A DNA stretch of 28,287 bases from SIG452 sp045540295 (GTDB taxonomy: Bacteria; Bacillota; Clostridia; UMGS1840), in NCBI GenBank assembly GCA_045540295.1, contig JAZQGY010000026.1:1-28287 (forward strand), given 5' to 3'. This document shows, in pieces, positions 7,464-14,595 of this stretch (positions are counted from its first letter, which is position 1; each line of letters starts with the position of its first letter). The translations under genes and the position numbers were made by a program. The notes under the pieces are model-generated. The model was not told the DNA's origin, did no database searches, and saw nothing but the letters and a program-made list of their open reading frames with translations.

Positions 7464-7760
7464 TTATTTCAATTCAATTTTCACTTTGTCCGGATTGGAG
7501 GAACGGCGGTAAATTACCACTTTGGAGCCAACCGCAGAAACAGCTTCACAACCTAATTCCTCACATAATTCTGCCATTGCTTCCTTGGTGGTGTAAAATG
7601 AATTTTTCAACACAGAGACCTTCACCAATTCCTTGGCTTCCAAGGCTTCTTCCATCTGTGCTAAAAACTCTGCGGTGATACCGTTTTTCCCAATCTGATA
7701 AAGTGCGGGCAAATCATTTGCCAGACTTCTTAACTTTGCTCTTTGTTTGGTTGTAATCAT
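7464..7760 (-). CDS. yhbY: YhbY-family (CRM domain) RNA-binding protein
   Basis: Small CRM-domain protein of 98 residues, called YqeI in B. subtilis. Family members associate with pre-50S particles in the cytoplasm. Seen: TTKQRAKLRSLAN at the N terminus, IGKNGI at the GxxG loop, and a basic C-terminal strand KVVIYRRSSNP. The start codon lies inside trmD: the frames overlap by 47 nt, with AGAAGGA as ribosome site 10 nt upstream. Sits directly upstream of nadD-yqeK, as in Bacillus. Exact role in this organism is not shown. Confidence 0.9.
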   Translation of the reverse strand: MITTKQRAKLRSLANDLPALYQIGKNGITAEFLAQMEEALEAKELVKVSVLKNSFYTTKEAMAELCEELGCEAVSAVGSKVVIYRRSSNPDKVKIELK

Positions 7761-8511
7761 ACTGTTTGATTCCTTCTTCTAAAATCGTTTTAATATGGGT
7801 TAAATAAGTAATATCGTCTTTACTAAATTCCGTTTGCAAGAACAAATCCTCCCGTTTGGCTAAGGTCGCCATCAAGCTCTGTTCCCTACGGTATTTTTTA
7901 ATGTTTTTATGATGTCCGGACAGCAACACATCAGGCACTTTACCGTACTTGGTTTCAGCAGGACGGGTATACTGAGGATACTCCAAAAGGTCTCCTTGAT
8001 GGGTTTCCTGTAGGGACGAATCGTCTTCTGCCAACACACCGGGTACCAATCGCAAAATAGCATCCGACATCACCGCTGCCGCTAATTCTCCGCCGGTTAA
8101 CACAAAGTCTCCCAGGGATAATTCCAAATCGCAAATGGTTTCGTTAACTCGTTCATCAATGCCTTCATAGTGTCCGCAAACAATACAAATATTCTCTTTT
8201 TTTGCCAGTTCGTTGGCAATTTTTTGAGTAAAGGGAACCCCTTTTGGTGACATCATAATGCAAAAAGGTTTTGTGCCGTCCGGCTCGGTCAGACTATCAT
8301 AAGCCCGAATCACCGGTTCATGTTTAAACAACATTCCCAAATCTCCGCCAAAGGGATAATCGTCCACGCGGTTATGCTTGTCTTCGGAAAAATCCCGGAT
8401 ATTTACCGCTTGTACTTTAATAATTCCCTTATCTCTGGCACGTTTAATAATGCTTTCTCCCAAAAAGTTTTCAATCATTTCAGGAAAGATGGTTAAAATA
8501 CTCAACTTCAT
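7714..8511 (-). CDS. trmD: tRNA (guanine-37-N1)-methyltransferase
   Basis: SPOUT-class methyltransferase of 265 residues. It uses S-adenosylmethionine to methylate G37 next to the anticodon, which prevents +1 frameshifting. Seen: an N-terminal LTIFPEMI, then DDYPFGG, then the trefoil-knot cofactor loop with CGHYEGIDERV and LGDFVLTGGELAA, and a C-terminal domain with ETKYGKVPDVLLSGHH. One oddity: the usual GGGxGM loop reads GGDLGM, with Asp57 for glycine. Lies between rimM and yhbY in the conserved rpsP-khpA-rimM-trmD cluster. Confidence 0.97.
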   Translation of the reverse strand: MKLSILTIFPEMIENFLGESIIKRARDKGIIKVQAVNIRDFSEDKHNRVDDYPFGGDLGMLFKHEPVIRAYDSLTEPDGTKPFCIMMSPKGVPFTQKIANELAKKENICIVCGHYEGIDERVNETICDLELSLGDFVLTGGELAAAVMSDAILRLVPGVLAEDDSSLQETHQGDLLEYPQYTRPAETKYGKVPDVLLSGHHKNIKKYRREQSLMATLAKREDLFLQTEFSKDDITYLTHIKTILEEGIKQYDYNQTKSKVKKSGK

Positions 8512-8528
8512 CTGGAATACCTCAACCT

Positions 8529-9023
8529 CTATAACAGCCCGTCAATGGGCGTAATGGTCATTTTTTTGTCGGTAACGGAAATGAAAGGAATAAACTCTTT
8601 CACACGGGGAATCATCACTTCCCCACCGTCCTCTTTTGTTAATACAAAAATGTCTGTGGGACCGTTCTGGAGTACATCCGTTACTTTCCCAACATAGCTA
8701 CCGTTCTCTAAATATGCTTTCACACCGATTAAATCGGCAATATAGAACACACCTTCAGGCAACGGTGGCAACGCATCCTTTTCGGCATAAACTGTCTGAT
8801 TCTTCAGGGTTTCTGCCGTTTCCACAGTATCAATACCGGAGAGTTTTAAAATTACCTGGTCTTTATAGTATTTGATACTTTCAATTTCATATTCGGTGTT
8901 TTTAATCGTAACCGAATCCAGTTCTTCAAAAAATTCTTTGTAGTCGCAATAATGGATTACCTTGATTTCTCCCCGTAATCCTCTTACATTATTCACATAT
9001 CCGAGCTCCATCAAAGTGCCCAT
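8529..9023 (-). CDS. rimM: Ribosome maturation factor RimM
   Basis: RimM (164 residues) binds S19 and assists maturation of the 30S head. Seen: an N-terminal RimM beta-barrel with GYVNNVRGLRGEIKV, and a C-terminal PRC-barrel region with GVKAYLENGSYVGKVTDVLQNGPTDIF and IPRVKEFIP. I chose ATG 9023, which sits 6 nt after AGAGGTG. The longer frame begins at the GTG that forms part of that ribosome site. Next in line after khpA and ahead of trmD in the S16 operon. Confidence 0.95.
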   Translation of the reverse strand: MGTLMELGYVNNVRGLRGEIKVIHYCDYKEFFEELDSVTIKNTEYEIESIKYYKDQVILKLSGIDTVETAETLKNQTVYAEKDALPPLPEGVFYIADLIGVKAYLENGSYVGKVTDVLQNGPTDIFVLTKEDGGEVMIPRVKEFIPFISVTDKKMTITPIDGLL

Positions 9024-9101
9024 TATTTTCACCTCTGATCTGTTTGGAAAATGGCAAGTATCCCCTCGGGAACACTTGCCATCCTACATTCATTGCCCAA
9101 A

Positions 9102-9329
9102 TTACACAATATCCACGATGGTTTTTTTGCGATCTCTGGGAGTTGCCGCTTTGGCAATACTTCTGATGGACTGAGCAATTCTGCCCTGTTTGCCGATTAC
9201 TCTGCCCATATCTTCGGGAGCAACGCTGATTTTATAAATAAAAGCGTTTTCTCCTTCATGTTCTTCAATTACAACTGCATCTTCGTTTTCTACGATAGAT
9301 TTTACCAGAAAGGTTAATAAATCTTTCAT
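9102..9329 (-). CDS. khpA: KH-domain RNA-binding protein KhpA
   Basis: Single KH-domain protein of 75 residues. In other Firmicutes it pairs with KhpB and binds many RNAs affecting cell division and elongation. Seen: the KH GxxG loop as GKQG at residues 46-49, inside DMGRVIGKQGRIAQSIR, and a basic C terminus. Placed between rpsP and rimM, as in most Firmicutes. Length is typical (75-80). No other product fits. Confidence 0.93.
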   Translation of the reverse strand: MKDLLTFLVKSIVENEDAVVIEEHEGENAFIYKISVAPEDMGRVIGKQGRIAQSIRSIAKAATPRDRKKTIVDIV

Positions 9330-9353
9330 GTTCTGATCCTTCCCAATCCGCTA

Positions 9354-9599
9354 TTATTTAATGACGTCGATTTTTTTCAGTAACACTTTTACGGTATCGG
9401 TGGGCTGAGCGCCGTTTGCTAACCATTTTTTAGCCAGATCAGCATCGATATTGATGGTGTTGGGATCGGTCATGGGATTGTAGGTACCGATTTCTTCAAT
9501 AAATCTACCGTCCCTGGGGTATCTGGAATCAGCAACTACAAGTCTGTAGAAGGGTGCTCTTTTTGCGCCAAGTCTTTTTAATCTGATTTTTACTGCCAT
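9354..9599 (-). CDS. rpsP: 30S ribosomal protein S16
   Basis: S16 (81 residues) is an early-binding 30S assembly protein. Seen: MAVKIRLKRLGAKRAPFYR, DSRYPRDGRFIEEIGTYNP and the WLANGAQPTDTV tail, all hallmark segments. I chose ATG 9599 because GAGGAG lies just upstream and the family begins MAVKIRL. The longer frame adds 10 residues over a GC-rich palindrome (9614-9628). Downstream of the ffh gene and the 24-bp repeat array, upstream of khpA. Confidence 0.98.
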   Translation of the reverse strand: MAVKIRLKRLGAKRAPFYRLVVADSRYPRDGRFIEEIGTYNPMTDPNTINIDADLAKKWLANGAQPTDTVKVLLKKIDVIK

Positions 9600-9661
9600 T
9601 TTTTTCTCCTCTTTGCCCGATTCGGGCATCTTTCTATAAAAATATTTTTTTAAACTTTTTT

Positions 9662-9877
9662 GGTATCCAAGGCTTCGCCTTTTTTGGTATCCAAGGCTCT
9701 GCCTTTTTTAGTATCCAAGGCTCTGCCTTTTTTAGTATCCAAGGCTCCGCCTTTTTTAGTATCCAAAGCTCCGCCTTTTTTGGCATCCAAGGCTCCGCCT
9801 TTTTTGGCATCCAAGGCTCTGCCTTTTTTAGTATCCAAGGCTTCGCCTTTTTTAGTATCCAAGGCTCCGCCTTTTTT
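9662..9877. repeat. Tandem 24-bp hairpin array between ffh and rpsP
   Basis: Nine head-to-tail 24-bp units, starting at 9662, 9686, 9710, 9734, 9758, 9782, 9806, 9830 and 9854. A 6-nt start of a tenth unit follows. Each unit holds AAGGC-NNN-GCCTT, so each can form a small hairpin; on the plus strand it is followed by T6. The three loop bases vary (TTC, TCT, TCC) and unit 5 changes one stem base. Because 24 is a multiple of 3, long open frames run through it on both strands; they have no ribosome site, and changes between units are not biased to silent ones. It starts 15 nt past the ffh stop. Confidence 0.9.
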
Positions 9878-9891
9878 GGTATCGGGAACAA

Positions 9892-11241
9892 CTATTCGGG
9901 CATTCCCATTTTTCCCATCATGCCCTTCATTTTGCGGGCAAACTTTTTGTTATTCTTAAATTCCTTCATCATTTTGTTCATCATTTCAAGCTCTTTGGTG
10001 AGTGAATTGATGTCCTGGATGGTAGTACCGCTACCTGCGGCAATACGTTTTTTTCTGGAGAAGGACATTAATTTCGGATTGCTGCGTTCTTCTTCCGTCA
10101 TAGACTGGATGATAGCGCGGGAACGAACAAACTTCTTTTCATCAATATTGGCTTCATCAATTGCCTTTTTATTGATGCCGGGTAAGAAACCAAGCAAATC
10201 CTTAATGGAACCCATTTTCTGAATTTGTTGCAGCTGCATCAGGTAATCCGAGTAGTCCATACCACGGTTTGCCTTCAACTTTTCTTCCAGCTCCAGTGCT
10301 TTTTTCTCATCAACTTCCTGGCTTACCTTTTCAATTAGGGAAAGCACGTCCCCCATCCCCAAAATGCGGGAAACCATACGTTCGGGATAGAAGGGTTCTA
10401 AATCAGTAGGCTTTTCGCCAACTGCCGCAAATTTGACCGGTTTTCCCACAACTGCTCTGACAGACAGCGCTGCACCGCCACGGGAGTCACCGTCTAACTT
10501 GGTTAAGATTAAACCGTCGATAGCCAGTGCTTCATCAAAGGCTTTTGCGGAGTTTACCGCATCCTGACCGGACAAAGCATCAATCACCAACAGAATCTCG
10601 GTGGGATTTACTGTTGCGCTGATGCGCTTGATTTCATCCATCATATCATCATCAATATGCAGTCGACCTGCGGTATCGATGATAACAATATCATTTAAGT
10701 TACGGACTGCAAAATCCAGGGAGTCTTTTGCAATTTTTACGGCATCTTTGGAACCGTCAATAGTGAAGACGGGGATATTTAACCCTGCTCCCAGGGTTTT
10801 TAACTGGTCAATCGCTGCAGGACGGTAAACGTCACAAGCGGTTAACAACGGTTTTTTACCCTGTTTTCTTAAATGAAGTGCCAGTTTTGCTGCGGTAGTG
10901 GTTTTCCCTGCCCCTTGAAGACCGGCAAGCAAGATTACCGTTGGGGGACGGTCAGCAATTTTGATTTTTTCATTGCCGCTACCCATTAAGGCAATCAGCT
11001 CTTCATTTACAATTTTGATAACCATCTGTGCAGGCGTTAAAGATTCCAGCACCTCGGTGCCAACCGCACGCTCGGTAATTTTTGCAACTAAATCCTTAAC
11101 AACCTTAAAGTTAACGTCTGCTTCCAACAAGGAGAGACGAACCTGACGCATGGCGAGTTTTACATCGTCCTGAGACAGTTTTCCTTTTCCACGGAGAGCT
11201 TTGAACACGCCGTCCAGCTTTTCTCTTAAAGAGTCAAACAT
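9892..11241 (-). CDS. ffh: Signal recognition particle protein Ffh (SRP54)
   Basis: GTPase of 449 residues that binds SRP RNA and delivers nascent membrane and secreted proteins to FtsY. Seen in order: N domain; G1 GLQGAGKTTTAAKLA; ACDVYRPAA; G3 DTAGRLH; G4 TKLDGD; GVGEKPTDLEPF-like closing loop (AAVGEKPTDLEPFYP); and a methionine-rich M domain with SMTEEERSNP and RKKRIAAGSGT. It ends in a tail rich in Met and Lys. Follows ylxM by 19 bp on the same strand, the usual ylxM-ffh pair. The SRP RNA gene is not in this window. Confidence 0.98.
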   Translation of the reverse strand: MFDSLREKLDGVFKALRGKGKLSQDDVKLAMRQVRLSLLEADVNFKVVKDLVAKITERAVGTEVLESLTPAQMVIKIVNEELIALMGSGNEKIKIADRPPTVILLAGLQGAGKTTTAAKLALHLRKQGKKPLLTACDVYRPAAIDQLKTLGAGLNIPVFTIDGSKDAVKIAKDSLDFAVRNLNDIVIIDTAGRLHIDDDMMDEIKRISATVNPTEILLVIDALSGQDAVNSAKAFDEALAIDGLILTKLDGDSRGGAALSVRAVVGKPVKFAAVGEKPTDLEPFYPERMVSRILGMGDVLSLIEKVSQEVDEKKALELEEKLKANRGMDYSDYLMQLQQIQKMGSIKDLLGFLPGINKKAIDEANIDEKKFVRSRAIIQSMTEEERSNPKLMSFSRKKRIAAGSGTTIQDINSLTKELEMMNKMMKEFKNNKKFARKMKGMMGKMGMPE

Positions 11242-11260
11242 ATGCGTAGTTCTCCTTTCC

Positions 11261-11578
11261 TTACAATCTATCTAACAATCGGGTTATTTCATTCTTTGTA
11301 TTCTCATCCAAGTGAGAAAGTTTTTCTACCATTTCGGCCTTCAGGGATTCTTTTTCCAGCTCTTTTTGGTAGAGTCCAAGCACTTTTTCGTATTCTTCCA
11401 GATGCTCGCACCCTTTTTTGATGCATTCGTGCACACCCTGACGGGAAATGTTTAAATGTTCTCCGATTTCCAAAAGAGAATAATCTTCATTATAGTATAA
11501 ATCCAAGGAATCCCGCTGTTTTTCGGTGAGCAATTCTCCGTAAAAATCAAGCAAAACGCCGTATTTAATCTCTTTCAT
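11261..11578 (-). CDS. ylxM: YlxM/p13-like HTH protein
   Basis: UPF0122 protein of 105 residues, known in Firmicutes as a partner gene of ffh and thought to bear on SRP function. Seen: a sigma-region-4-like HTH, LTEKQRDSLDLYYNEDYSLLEIGEHLNISRQGVHECIKK, then a charged helical C terminus. I chose ATG 11578, after AAAGGAACGG; the longer frame has no site and does not match the family. First gene of the ylxM-ffh-rpsP unit, with a clear promoter upstream. Confidence 0.93.
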   Translation of the reverse strand: MKEIKYGVLLDFYGELLTEKQRDSLDLYYNEDYSLLEIGEHLNISRQGVHECIKKGCEHLEEYEKVLGLYQKELEKESLKAEMVEKLSHLDENTKNEITRLLDRL

Positions 11579-11609
11579 AAAACCGTTCCTTTGCTTATGG
11601 TGTAAAGTA

Positions 11610-11665
11610 AAAATACTTGACATACGGTATTGTACTATAAAAGTACCCGTTTGTCAAGTATTTTT
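11610..11665 (-). promoter_or_regulatory. Sigma-A promoter of ylxM within a 14-bp inverted repeat
   Basis: Minus strand: TTGACA (-35, 11652-11657) and TACAAT (-10, 11630-11635), 16-bp spacer, plus an upstream A-tract. Perfect 14-bp arms AAAAATACTTGACA and its reverse complement (11610-11623/11652-11665) flank the core, so a second TTGACA faces the other way. Only a poor partner -10 exists for it at 13 bp. Confidence 0.75.
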
Positions 11666-11778
11666 TGATAAAAAACATAGATTTTTTCCTTGATTTTATC
11701 CGGTTTTCAGAAAAACATATTTTTAGAAATGTTTGCTCATGAAAATGGATGTCCAAGGGAGAAAGCGAATCCTCAAGA

Positions 11779-11975
11779 GTGAAGCTCACGGATTTTAGTT
11801 CATTCACCTCAACTCAATGTTGCGCAGAAAAATGGATGCAGAACGGAAAAACTGAAGTTGGGTGCGGATTCATCCGCCCCAACCGTAAGCCTGAAGGCGT
11901 ACAGTTGGTACGCCGAACGGTGAAGTTTTTTCATAGCGAATTTTTCTCTTAAAATTCGCGGTCTGCGCCATTTTC
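11779..11975 (+). repeat. Structured dispersed repeat, copy R4 with a partial upstream copy
   Basis: Fills most of the 468-bp gap between ylxM and rplL. 11779-11794 matches the 3' end of R1 (13 of 16), hinting at a decayed tandem copy. The main copy starts with the 5' box at 11821-11843. Stems seen: GAAAAAC/GTTTTTTC (11846-11852/11925-11932), a 12-bp hairpin with one bulge (11857-11883), GGCGTAC/GTACGCC (11896-11914), and GCGAATTTT/AAAATTCGC after the ATAGC joint (from 11936). An outer pair links 11827-11842 with 11962-11975. Sequence differs from R2 and R3 but the fold is kept. Confidence 0.7.
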
Positions 11976-11983
11976 CAAGCAAC

Positions 11984-12022
11984 AAAAAAATGGGGCCACC
12001 GCACTTTTGTGCAATAGCCCCA
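11984..12022 (-). terminator. Terminator of rplJ-rplL
   Basis: Stem TGGGGC/GCCCCA (11991-11996/12017-12022) topped by GCAC-TTTT-GTGC, followed on the minus strand by T7. It ends the operon right after rplL, so rpoB does not follow here. Confidence 0.9.
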
Positions 12023-12046
12023 CAGTTTACGAAATGTAGTTTTGAA

Positions 12047-12424
12047 TTACTTCAGTTCTACAGTTGCGCCAGCGCCTTCTAATTTGGTTTTGATTTCTTC
12101 AGCGTCTTCTTTGGAAGCACCTTCTTTAATCTTAGAGGGAACGCCTTCTACCATGTCTTTCGCTTCTTTTAAGCCTAAGCCGGTGATTTCTCTAACAACT
12201 TTGATAACGTCTAATTTTTTGTCGCCGAAAGAGGTCATAACAACATCAAATTCGGTTTTTTCTTCAGCAGCAGCGCCGCCTGCAGCAGCACCAGCAGCAA
12301 CTACTACAGCACCTGCAGCAGCGCTTACGCCAAATTCTTCTTCTAATGCGGAAACTAAATCAGCCAGTTCCAGCACGGTTAATTCTTTAACTTCTTCGAT
12401 TAATTTAGTAATTTTTTCGCTCAT
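12047..12424 (-). CDS. rplL: 50S ribosomal protein L7/L12
   Basis: L7/L12 (125 residues) forms the mobile stalk that recruits translation GTPases. Seen: N-terminal dimer helices, then an Ala/Gly-rich hinge at about residues 35-55, then the C-terminal domain with GDKKLDVIKVVREITGLGLKEAKDMVEG. I chose ATG 12424, 8 nt after GGAGG; an extra 5 residues are possible from an upstream ATG within that site, but are unlikely. Follows rplJ by 62 nt. A terminator comes next, unlike the common rplL-rpoB order. Confidence 0.98.
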   Translation of the reverse strand: MSEKITKLIEEVKELTVLELADLVSALEEEFGVSAAAGAVVVAAGAAAGGAAAEEKTEFDVVMTSFGDKKLDVIKVVREITGLGLKEAKDMVEGVPSKIKEGASKEDAEEIKTKLEGAGATVELK

Positions 12425-12486
12425 TTTTAATTCCTCCATTTTCTGTGCGATTTCGCACCTATTTTGAGATAAGCATCAGGCTACAA

Positions 12487-12993
12487 TTATGCGCCCTGGC
12501 TTTCTTTTTGTTCTTTGATCTGATTGATAACTCTTGCAAATGCAGTAATAGGAGCTTTTAAGCCGCCAAATGCTTTTGCCAGTAAAGTTTCTTTGGAAGG
12601 TAACTTCGCGATTTTTTCGATTTCAGCCTGTTCTAACATTTTGCCTTCGAAGAAACCGGTTTTGATTTCCAATTTTTTGTTCTTTTCGATGAATTCGCTA
12701 ACGATTCTGATCGGAGCGATGGGATCATCAATACCGATTGCTAATGCGGTGGGGCCTTCTAAGTAGGGGCACAGACCGGATAATTCGGTATCTTTTACAG
12801 CAAAGTTTAACAGGGTGTTTTTCACAACGCTGTATTCAACGTTTGCTTCTCTCATCTGCTTACGCAGAGCAGTGTCTTCTTCTACGGTGATACCGCAGTA
12901 ATTTACTAAAACACCGGAGTTTGCTCTTGCCATTTTTTCAGACAATTCAACAACAACCTGCTGTTTTGCTTTTAACACTTTGTTACTTGGCAT
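12487..12993 (-). CDS. rplJ: 50S ribosomal protein L10
   Basis: L10 (168 residues) anchors L7/L12 dimers on the 50S stalk base. Seen: the N-terminal rRNA-binding domain with NYCGITVEEDTALRKQMREANVEYSVVKNTL, and a C-terminal helix for L7/L12 binding. Start ATG follows GGAGGTG. Expression is likely autoregulated through the leader at 13016-13156, which carries an attenuator. Length is typical. Confidence 0.97.
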   Translation of the reverse strand: MPSNKVLKAKQQVVVELSEKMARANSGVLVNYCGITVEEDTALRKQMREANVEYSVVKNTLLNFAVKDTELSGLCPYLEGPTALAIGIDDPIAPIRIVSEFIEKNKKLEIKTGFFEGKMLEQAEIEKIAKLPSKETLLAKAFGGLKAPITAFARVINQIKEQKESQGA

Positions 12994-13015
12994 GTTCTAT
13001 ACACCTCCATCTACC

Positions 13016-13156
13016 AAAAAAATAACTGTCCTCACAAAGACAAAATGAGGACAGTTAAGATAAATATCATTATAAATATAACAAATTTTATCGTCTTCCT
13101 CGATAGGCGAATTTTAAGGTTGGTTCCCCAACCGCCTATTGTCTTTGGAATAAACC
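13016..13156 (-). promoter_or_regulatory. L10 leader RNA with attenuator
   Basis: Leader of about 140 nt upstream of rplJ. Seen on the minus strand: AAAGACAATAGGCG and CCTATCGAGG flank a hairpin (GGTTGGGGAACCAACC), resembling the L10-binding kink-turn leader known in Firmicutes. An 11-bp terminator AACTGTCCTCA/TGAGGACAGTT (13024-13056) with T7 follows, just ahead of rplJ. In this family, L10(L7/L12) binding reduces readthrough; that role is inferred here. Confidence 0.8.
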
Positions 13157-13162
13157 TTGAGT

Positions 13163-13191
13163 ATTATATCATAAAAATACAAACTTGTCAA
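13163..13191 (-). promoter_or_regulatory. Sigma-A promoter for rplJ-rplL
   Basis: Minus strand TTGACA (13186-13191) and TATAAT (13163-13168) with a 17-bp spacer. Both hexamers are consensus. It lies between rplA and the L10 leader, so rplJ-rplL is its own transcription unit. Confidence 0.88.
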
Positions 13192-13218
13192 GGATTTTTT
13201 TGAAATTTTAGCAATCAA

Positions 13219-13914
13219 TTAGTCAGATAATTTGGACTGGTTGATTTTGATACCGGGGCCCATAGTAGAAGCAACAGAAACGCTTCTTAAATACTGACCT
13301 TTTGCAGCTGCCGGTTTTGCTTTGATTACAGCGCTCATTAAAGCGTTGAAGTTTTCCAGCAGTTTTTCAGCACCAAAGGAAACTTTTCCGATGGGGCAAT
13401 GGATGATGTTGGTTTTATCCAAACGGTATTCAATTTTACCGCTCTTGATATCAGCAATTGCTTTTGCAACATCCATGGTAACAGTGCCGGCTTTGGGGTT
13501 GGGCATTAAGCCTTTGGGACCTAATACTTTACCTAATCTACCAACAACGCCCATCATGTCGGGAGTTGCAACAACAACGTCGAATTCGAACCAGTTTTCA
13601 CCCTGGATTTTGGTAACCAGTTCTTCTGCGCCAACATAATCAGCACCAGCAGCTTCTGCTTCTGCTAATTTGTCACCTTTCGCGAATACTAAAACGCGAA
13701 CAGTTTTACCGGTACCGTGGGGCAGAATAACAGCACCTCTAACCTGCTGGTCAGCGTGTCTGGAGTCTACACCCAGTTTTACGTGCAGTTCAACGGTTTC
13801 GTCGAACTTTGCTTTTGCTGCTTTGCAAACCAAATCCATAGCTTCCTGAGAATCATAGAGTTTGGTTCTTTCAATCAGTTTCGCAGCGTCCTGATATTTT
13901 TTTCCTCTAAACAT
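13219..13914 (-). CDS. rplA: 50S ribosomal protein L1
   Basis: L1 (231 residues) forms the L1 stalk and aids E-site tRNA release. Seen: RGKKYQDAAKLIERTKLY, LPHGTGKTVRVLVFAKGD, GRLGKVLGPKGLMPNPKAGTVT (family signature), and GPGIKINQSKLS at the end. I chose ATG 13914 after AGGAGG; the longer frame has no ribosome site and lacks homology to the family start. Follows rplK by 115 nt that can form hairpins (see 13936-14000). Confidence 0.98.
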   Translation of the reverse strand: MFRGKKYQDAAKLIERTKLYDSQEAMDLVCKAAKAKFDETVELHVKLGVDSRHADQQVRGAVILPHGTGKTVRVLVFAKGDKLAEAEAAGADYVGAEELVTKIQGENWFEFDVVVATPDMMGVVGRLGKVLGPKGLMPNPKAGTVTMDVAKAIADIKSGKIEYRLDKTNIIHCPIGKVSFGAEKLLENFNALMSAVIKAKPAAAKGQYLRSVSVASTMGPGIKINQSKLSD

Positions 13915-13935
13915 AATTAATCCTCCTGTGGTTAT

Positions 13936-14000
13936 TTGAATGTTCGGATTCTTTTTCAAAAATTTAAGAAAAAATCCGATTTGCGAGATTAAAAAATCTC
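13936..14000 (-). other. Hairpins between rplK and rplA
   Basis: The rplK-rplA gap has a 6-bp hairpin GAGATT/AATCTC (13985-14000). Next to it is a longer imperfect stem between TTCGGATTC and AAAATCCGA. L1 is known to bind its own mRNA near here in many bacteria. I see no exact match to the L1 site, so this may be only a processing or spacer structure. Confidence 0.35.
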
Positions 14001-14029
14001 TCCCACTTTTTCGTATGAATCCCGTCTAA

Positions 14030-14455
14030 TTATTCTTCAACGGTGATACCCATACTGCGGGCAGTACCTGCGATCATGCTCATTGCTGCTTCAACGGAGC
14101 CTGCATTTAAGTCGGGCATTTTCTGTTCAGCAATTTTCTGTAAATCAGCTTTGGAAACGGTAGCAACCTTGGTCTTGTTGGGAACCCCGGAACCGCTTTC
14201 AATTTTACAAGCTTTTTTCAACAGTACTGCTGCCGGCGGAGTTTTAGTGATGAAAGAGAAAGAACGGTCAGCATAAACGGTAATAACTACCGGGATAACT
14301 AACCCCATATCGTTCTTGGTTCTTTCGTTGAACTCTTTGGTGAATTGCATAATGTTGACACCGTGCTGACCCAGTGCAGGACCAACCGGCGGTGCGGGTG
14401 TTGCTTTACCTGCTTCAATCTGAAGTTTAATAAAGCCTACAACCTTCTGTGCCAT
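14030..14455 (-). CDS. rplK: 50S ribosomal protein L11
   Basis: L11 (141 residues) lies at the GTPase centre and is needed for RelA-type stringent signalling. Seen: VVGFIKLQIEAGKATPAPPVGPALGQHGVNIMQF, a proline-rich signature, and C-terminal rRNA-binding helices ending GTARSMGITVEE. ATG 14455 follows AGGAGGTG; the longer frame starts within that site. Downstream of nusG by 140 nt. Confidence 0.98.
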   Translation of the reverse strand: MAQKVVGFIKLQIEAGKATPAPPVGPALGQHGVNIMQFTKEFNERTKNDMGLVIPVVITVYADRSFSFITKTPPAAVLLKKACKIESGSGVPNKTKVATVSKADLQKIAEQKMPDLNAGSVEAAMSMIAGTARSMGITVEE

Positions 14456-14595
14456 AAAGAACACCTCCTATTAAGAAAAAATGTGGTAATGATGCGGGAT
14501 CAGAAAAACTCTTAAGAGCTTTTCAACCCTCCCACGCAAAGCAAACCCTTGCCTTGCTGTATCTAAGTGCGTAAAACGCGCTTATTCTGATTTGA

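Noticed and set aside
9662..9877. CRISPR array
   Set aside because: Units are directly adjacent with no spacers and no cas genes nearby.
9634..9891. Open frame of 85 residues through the 24-bp array with an 8-residue repeat
   Set aside because: No ribosome site, TTG start next to the ffh stop, changes between units are mostly not silent, and the frame stays open only because the unit is 8 codons long.
14465..14595. Regulatory leader between nusG and rplK
   Set aside because: Two imperfect hairpins are present, but I see no promoter hexamers, T-run or recognisable ligand motif.
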